DNA of 7,128 nucleotides, taken from JAUXFK01 sp034189035 (GTDB lineage: Bacteria; Desulfobacterota; UBA8473). This document shows positions 6,149-7,128 of this stretch, piece after piece. The stretch is from contig JAXHVA010000165.1 in NCBI GenBank assembly GCA_034189035.1, positions 1-7,128 of the forward strand. The letters run 5' to 3'. Each line of letters starts with the position of its first letter. Position 1 is the stretch's first letter. Position numbers and translations under genes: made by a program. The notes under the pieces were generated by a model that worked only from the letters and a program-made list of their open reading frames with translations, searched no databases and was not told where the DNA came from.

Positions 6149-7078
6149 ATGAATAAGCACTGTGACTTGCACCTTCATTTGGGTGGAAGCATTTCTAAGG
6201 ATTTGTTGATTGACTTTGCTAAATTAGATAATAATCAGAAGGCTCTTGATGAAATTGAAGTAGCCGATGTTCTTCAAATGTTTAAAGTTGTTCATAACCT
6301 TATAAATTCGCCAAAGCGCATCGAAATGTCAACTGAAAATGTTATCACGACGAGCACTGCTGACTATTTGGAGATTCGCACAACACCTCGAAATTTCTCT
6401 TCTGCTATATCTTTGCACAATTACGTAGAAGCTTTTGTGTCAGGCCTGCAAAAATATACTGAAAAAGCCAAAGGATTGCTCAGTATTGATCGTTACAAGC
6501 ATGATATGAATAGCGCAAAAGAAATTATAGCCCTCGCTTTAGAGTTTTCTGATTATATCGTTGGAATTGATATTTCTGGGATTAATCCCTCAGGTAATCG
6601 CGTATTACAGGGAGAAGATCTAAAATCAATTATTAAAACTGTCTTAGATAGTTCATTGGGATTGGCGATACATATTGGCGAGTTGAATTTAGAGAAAGAT
6701 AGTCTTGATAGTACGATAACATTAAATGCAATCGATCAGTGGATTGTGCAAAATCAAATAACAAAATGCTCTGGTAAAATTAGACTCGGGCATACTCTTT
6801 TTATAGAAGAAGAGCATAAGAGAATAATTCGTAAACATCAATTGCCTATTGAAATTTGTCCTTCTTGCCATCGCTATATTGGAAGCTGGCGCAATGGTCA
6901 GAAACATCCAGTGCAGGATATTTATCCTAACAAAGAATCTCCCATAGTGATTGGAACAGATGACACTTTGATTTTCTCAACTAGTTTTAAAAAAGAGATG
7001 GAGTTGGCCCGAAAAGGCCTGCCTTATGATCTGGAAAGATCTTGGAATTATAGATTTGGACAAACAAAGATGAGCTAA
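6149..7078 (+). CDS. Second adenosine deaminase family protein, single-gene cassette
   Basis: A 309-residue amidohydrolase of the adenosine/AMP deaminase family, divergent from the deaminase at 1523. All active-site motifs are visible: CDLHLHLGGS beginning at residue 5 (H8, H10 metal ligands), VGIDISG (138-144), LAIHIGE (H175 metal ligand, E178 proton donor), RLGHT (H215), EICPSC (235-240) and IGTDDT (D271, D272). It retains the DD pair, which the first deaminase has as DN. The expected reaction is deamination of an adenine-containing nucleoside or nucleotide; the substrate is unknown. ATG 6149 is preceded by AGGAAA (6140-6145) and lies 30 nt after the attC right box; the next attC begins 11 nt after the stop, a textbook single-gene cassette. 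The start is firm because the zinc motif leaves no room for a later one. It may be a defence deaminase acting with partners outside the window, or a modified-nucleotide salvage enzyme. Confidence 0.87.
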   Translation: MNKHCDLHLHLGGSISKDLLIDFAKLDNNQKALDEIEVADVLQMFKVVHNLINSPKRIEMSTENVITTSTADYLEIRTTPRNFSSAISLHNYVEAFVSGLQKYTEKAKGLLSIDRYKHDMNSAKEIIALALEFSDYIVGIDISGINPSGNRVLQGEDLKSIIKTVLDSSLGLAIHIGELNLEKDSLDSTITLNAIDQWIVQNQITKCSGKIRLGHTLFIEEEHKRIIRKHQLPIEICPSCHRYIGSWRNGQKHPVQDIYPNKESPIVIGTDDTLIFSTSFKKEMELARKGLPYDLERSWNYRFGQTKMS

Positions 7079-7089
7079 TTTAAAATAAA

Positions 7090-7128
7090 ATCTAACTAGG
7101 CTAATTCAGCCGACGCAACAAACCGCGC
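7090..7128 (+). other. attC left half of cassette 5, cut by the window edge
   Basis: ATCTAAC (7090-7096) matches RYYYAAC perfectly, followed by TAGGCTAA, TTCAGCCGAC (7105-7114) and GC-rich sequence to the edge. The box is the exact complement of GTTAGAT at 6112-6118, as expected for the two ends of one cassette. The right half lies outside the window. Confidence 0.85.

Larger units (their letters stand above)
29..7128 (+). mobile_element. Integron gene-cassette array, five cassettes in one orientation
   Basis: Left-half attC motifs follow the stop codons of the deaminase (2532), serine hydrolase (4622), membrane protein (5095), HEPN gene (5917) and second deaminase (7090). In an array the six bases opening a cassette come from its own attC, so cassette start and left box should be complementary. 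This holds exactly for cassette 1 (TTATGA at 117-122, TCATAAC at 2532-2538) and cassette 5 (TTAGAT at 6113-6118, ATCTAAC at 7090-7096), and for 5 of 6 bases in cassette 3 (TTAGGG at 4710, GCCTAAT at 5095). Cassettes 2 and 4 lack a visible matching start, and these are the two places where the preceding attC is cut short. No integrase or attI lies in the window, so mobile and chromosomal arrays cannot be told apart. Genes of such arrays usually depend on an upstream promoter or on promoters inside cassettes; I see no convincing one here. Confidence 0.85.

Noticed and set aside
1..7128. CRISPR array, insertion sequence, tRNA or rRNA genes
   Set aside because: No regularly spaced repeats, transposase, or structural RNA sequence was seen on either strand; the inverted repeats are explained by attC sites.

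Overview
This window is a stretch of an integron gene-cassette array about 7.1 kb long, with every recognisable gene on the + strand. The case rests on five sites placed 4 to 25 nt after a stop codon. Each starts with a box of the RYYYAAC type, and three of them share the layout box, 7-8 nt, TTCA-3/4 nt-GAC (4622, 5095, 7090); the other two (2532, 5917) are variants. One complete folded attC lies at 5917-6118, a second attC-like fold at 29-122, and a partial attC runs off the right edge at 7090. Two cassettes can be closed on themselves by sequence: the one starting TTATGA at 117 has the matching left box TCATAAC at 2532, and the one starting TTAGAT at 6113 has the matching left box ATCTAAC at 7090. 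The DNA is AT-rich in the genes with GC-richer recombination sites. No integrase or housekeeping gene is present, so the host is uncertain; a Gram-negative bacterium with a chromosomal integron, or an environmental array, is the most I can say.

Layout. Cassette 1 (117 to about 2538) holds three genes: a broken Ham1/RdgB-type (d)ITP pyrophosphatase relative (150-705), a SIR2-like NAD-hydrolase-type protein (705-1463) and an adenosine deaminase family protein (1523-2506). Cassette 2 (about 2560-4628) holds a C-terminal remnant of an unrecognised gene (to 2752) and a secreted serine hydrolase of the class C beta-lactamase / family VIII esterase type (2833-4617). Cassette 3 (4710-5101) holds a small membrane protein gene with one internal stop. 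Cassette 4 (about 5119-5923) holds a HEPN-type gene broken by a frameshift and a stop. Cassette 5 (6113 to about 7096) holds a second, divergent adenosine deaminase family protein.

The biological highlight is cassette 1. Deaminase, Ham1 protein and SIR2 protein are the three components of the Kongming antiphage system (KomA, KomB, KomC). As I recall the published model, the deaminase together with a phage nucleotide kinase makes dITP, which the Ham1/SIR2 pair senses to trigger NAD+ depletion. Here the Ham1 gene carries a frameshift and two stops, so the copy as written should be unable to signal, although the SIR2 and deaminase genes are open. A second deaminase cassette 3.6 kb downstream raises the possibility of a spare or exchanged nucleotide-modifying partner.

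The array is also decaying: three of the seven substantial genes carry nonsense or frameshift lesions, and two of the cassette boundaries have lost the right half of their attC.
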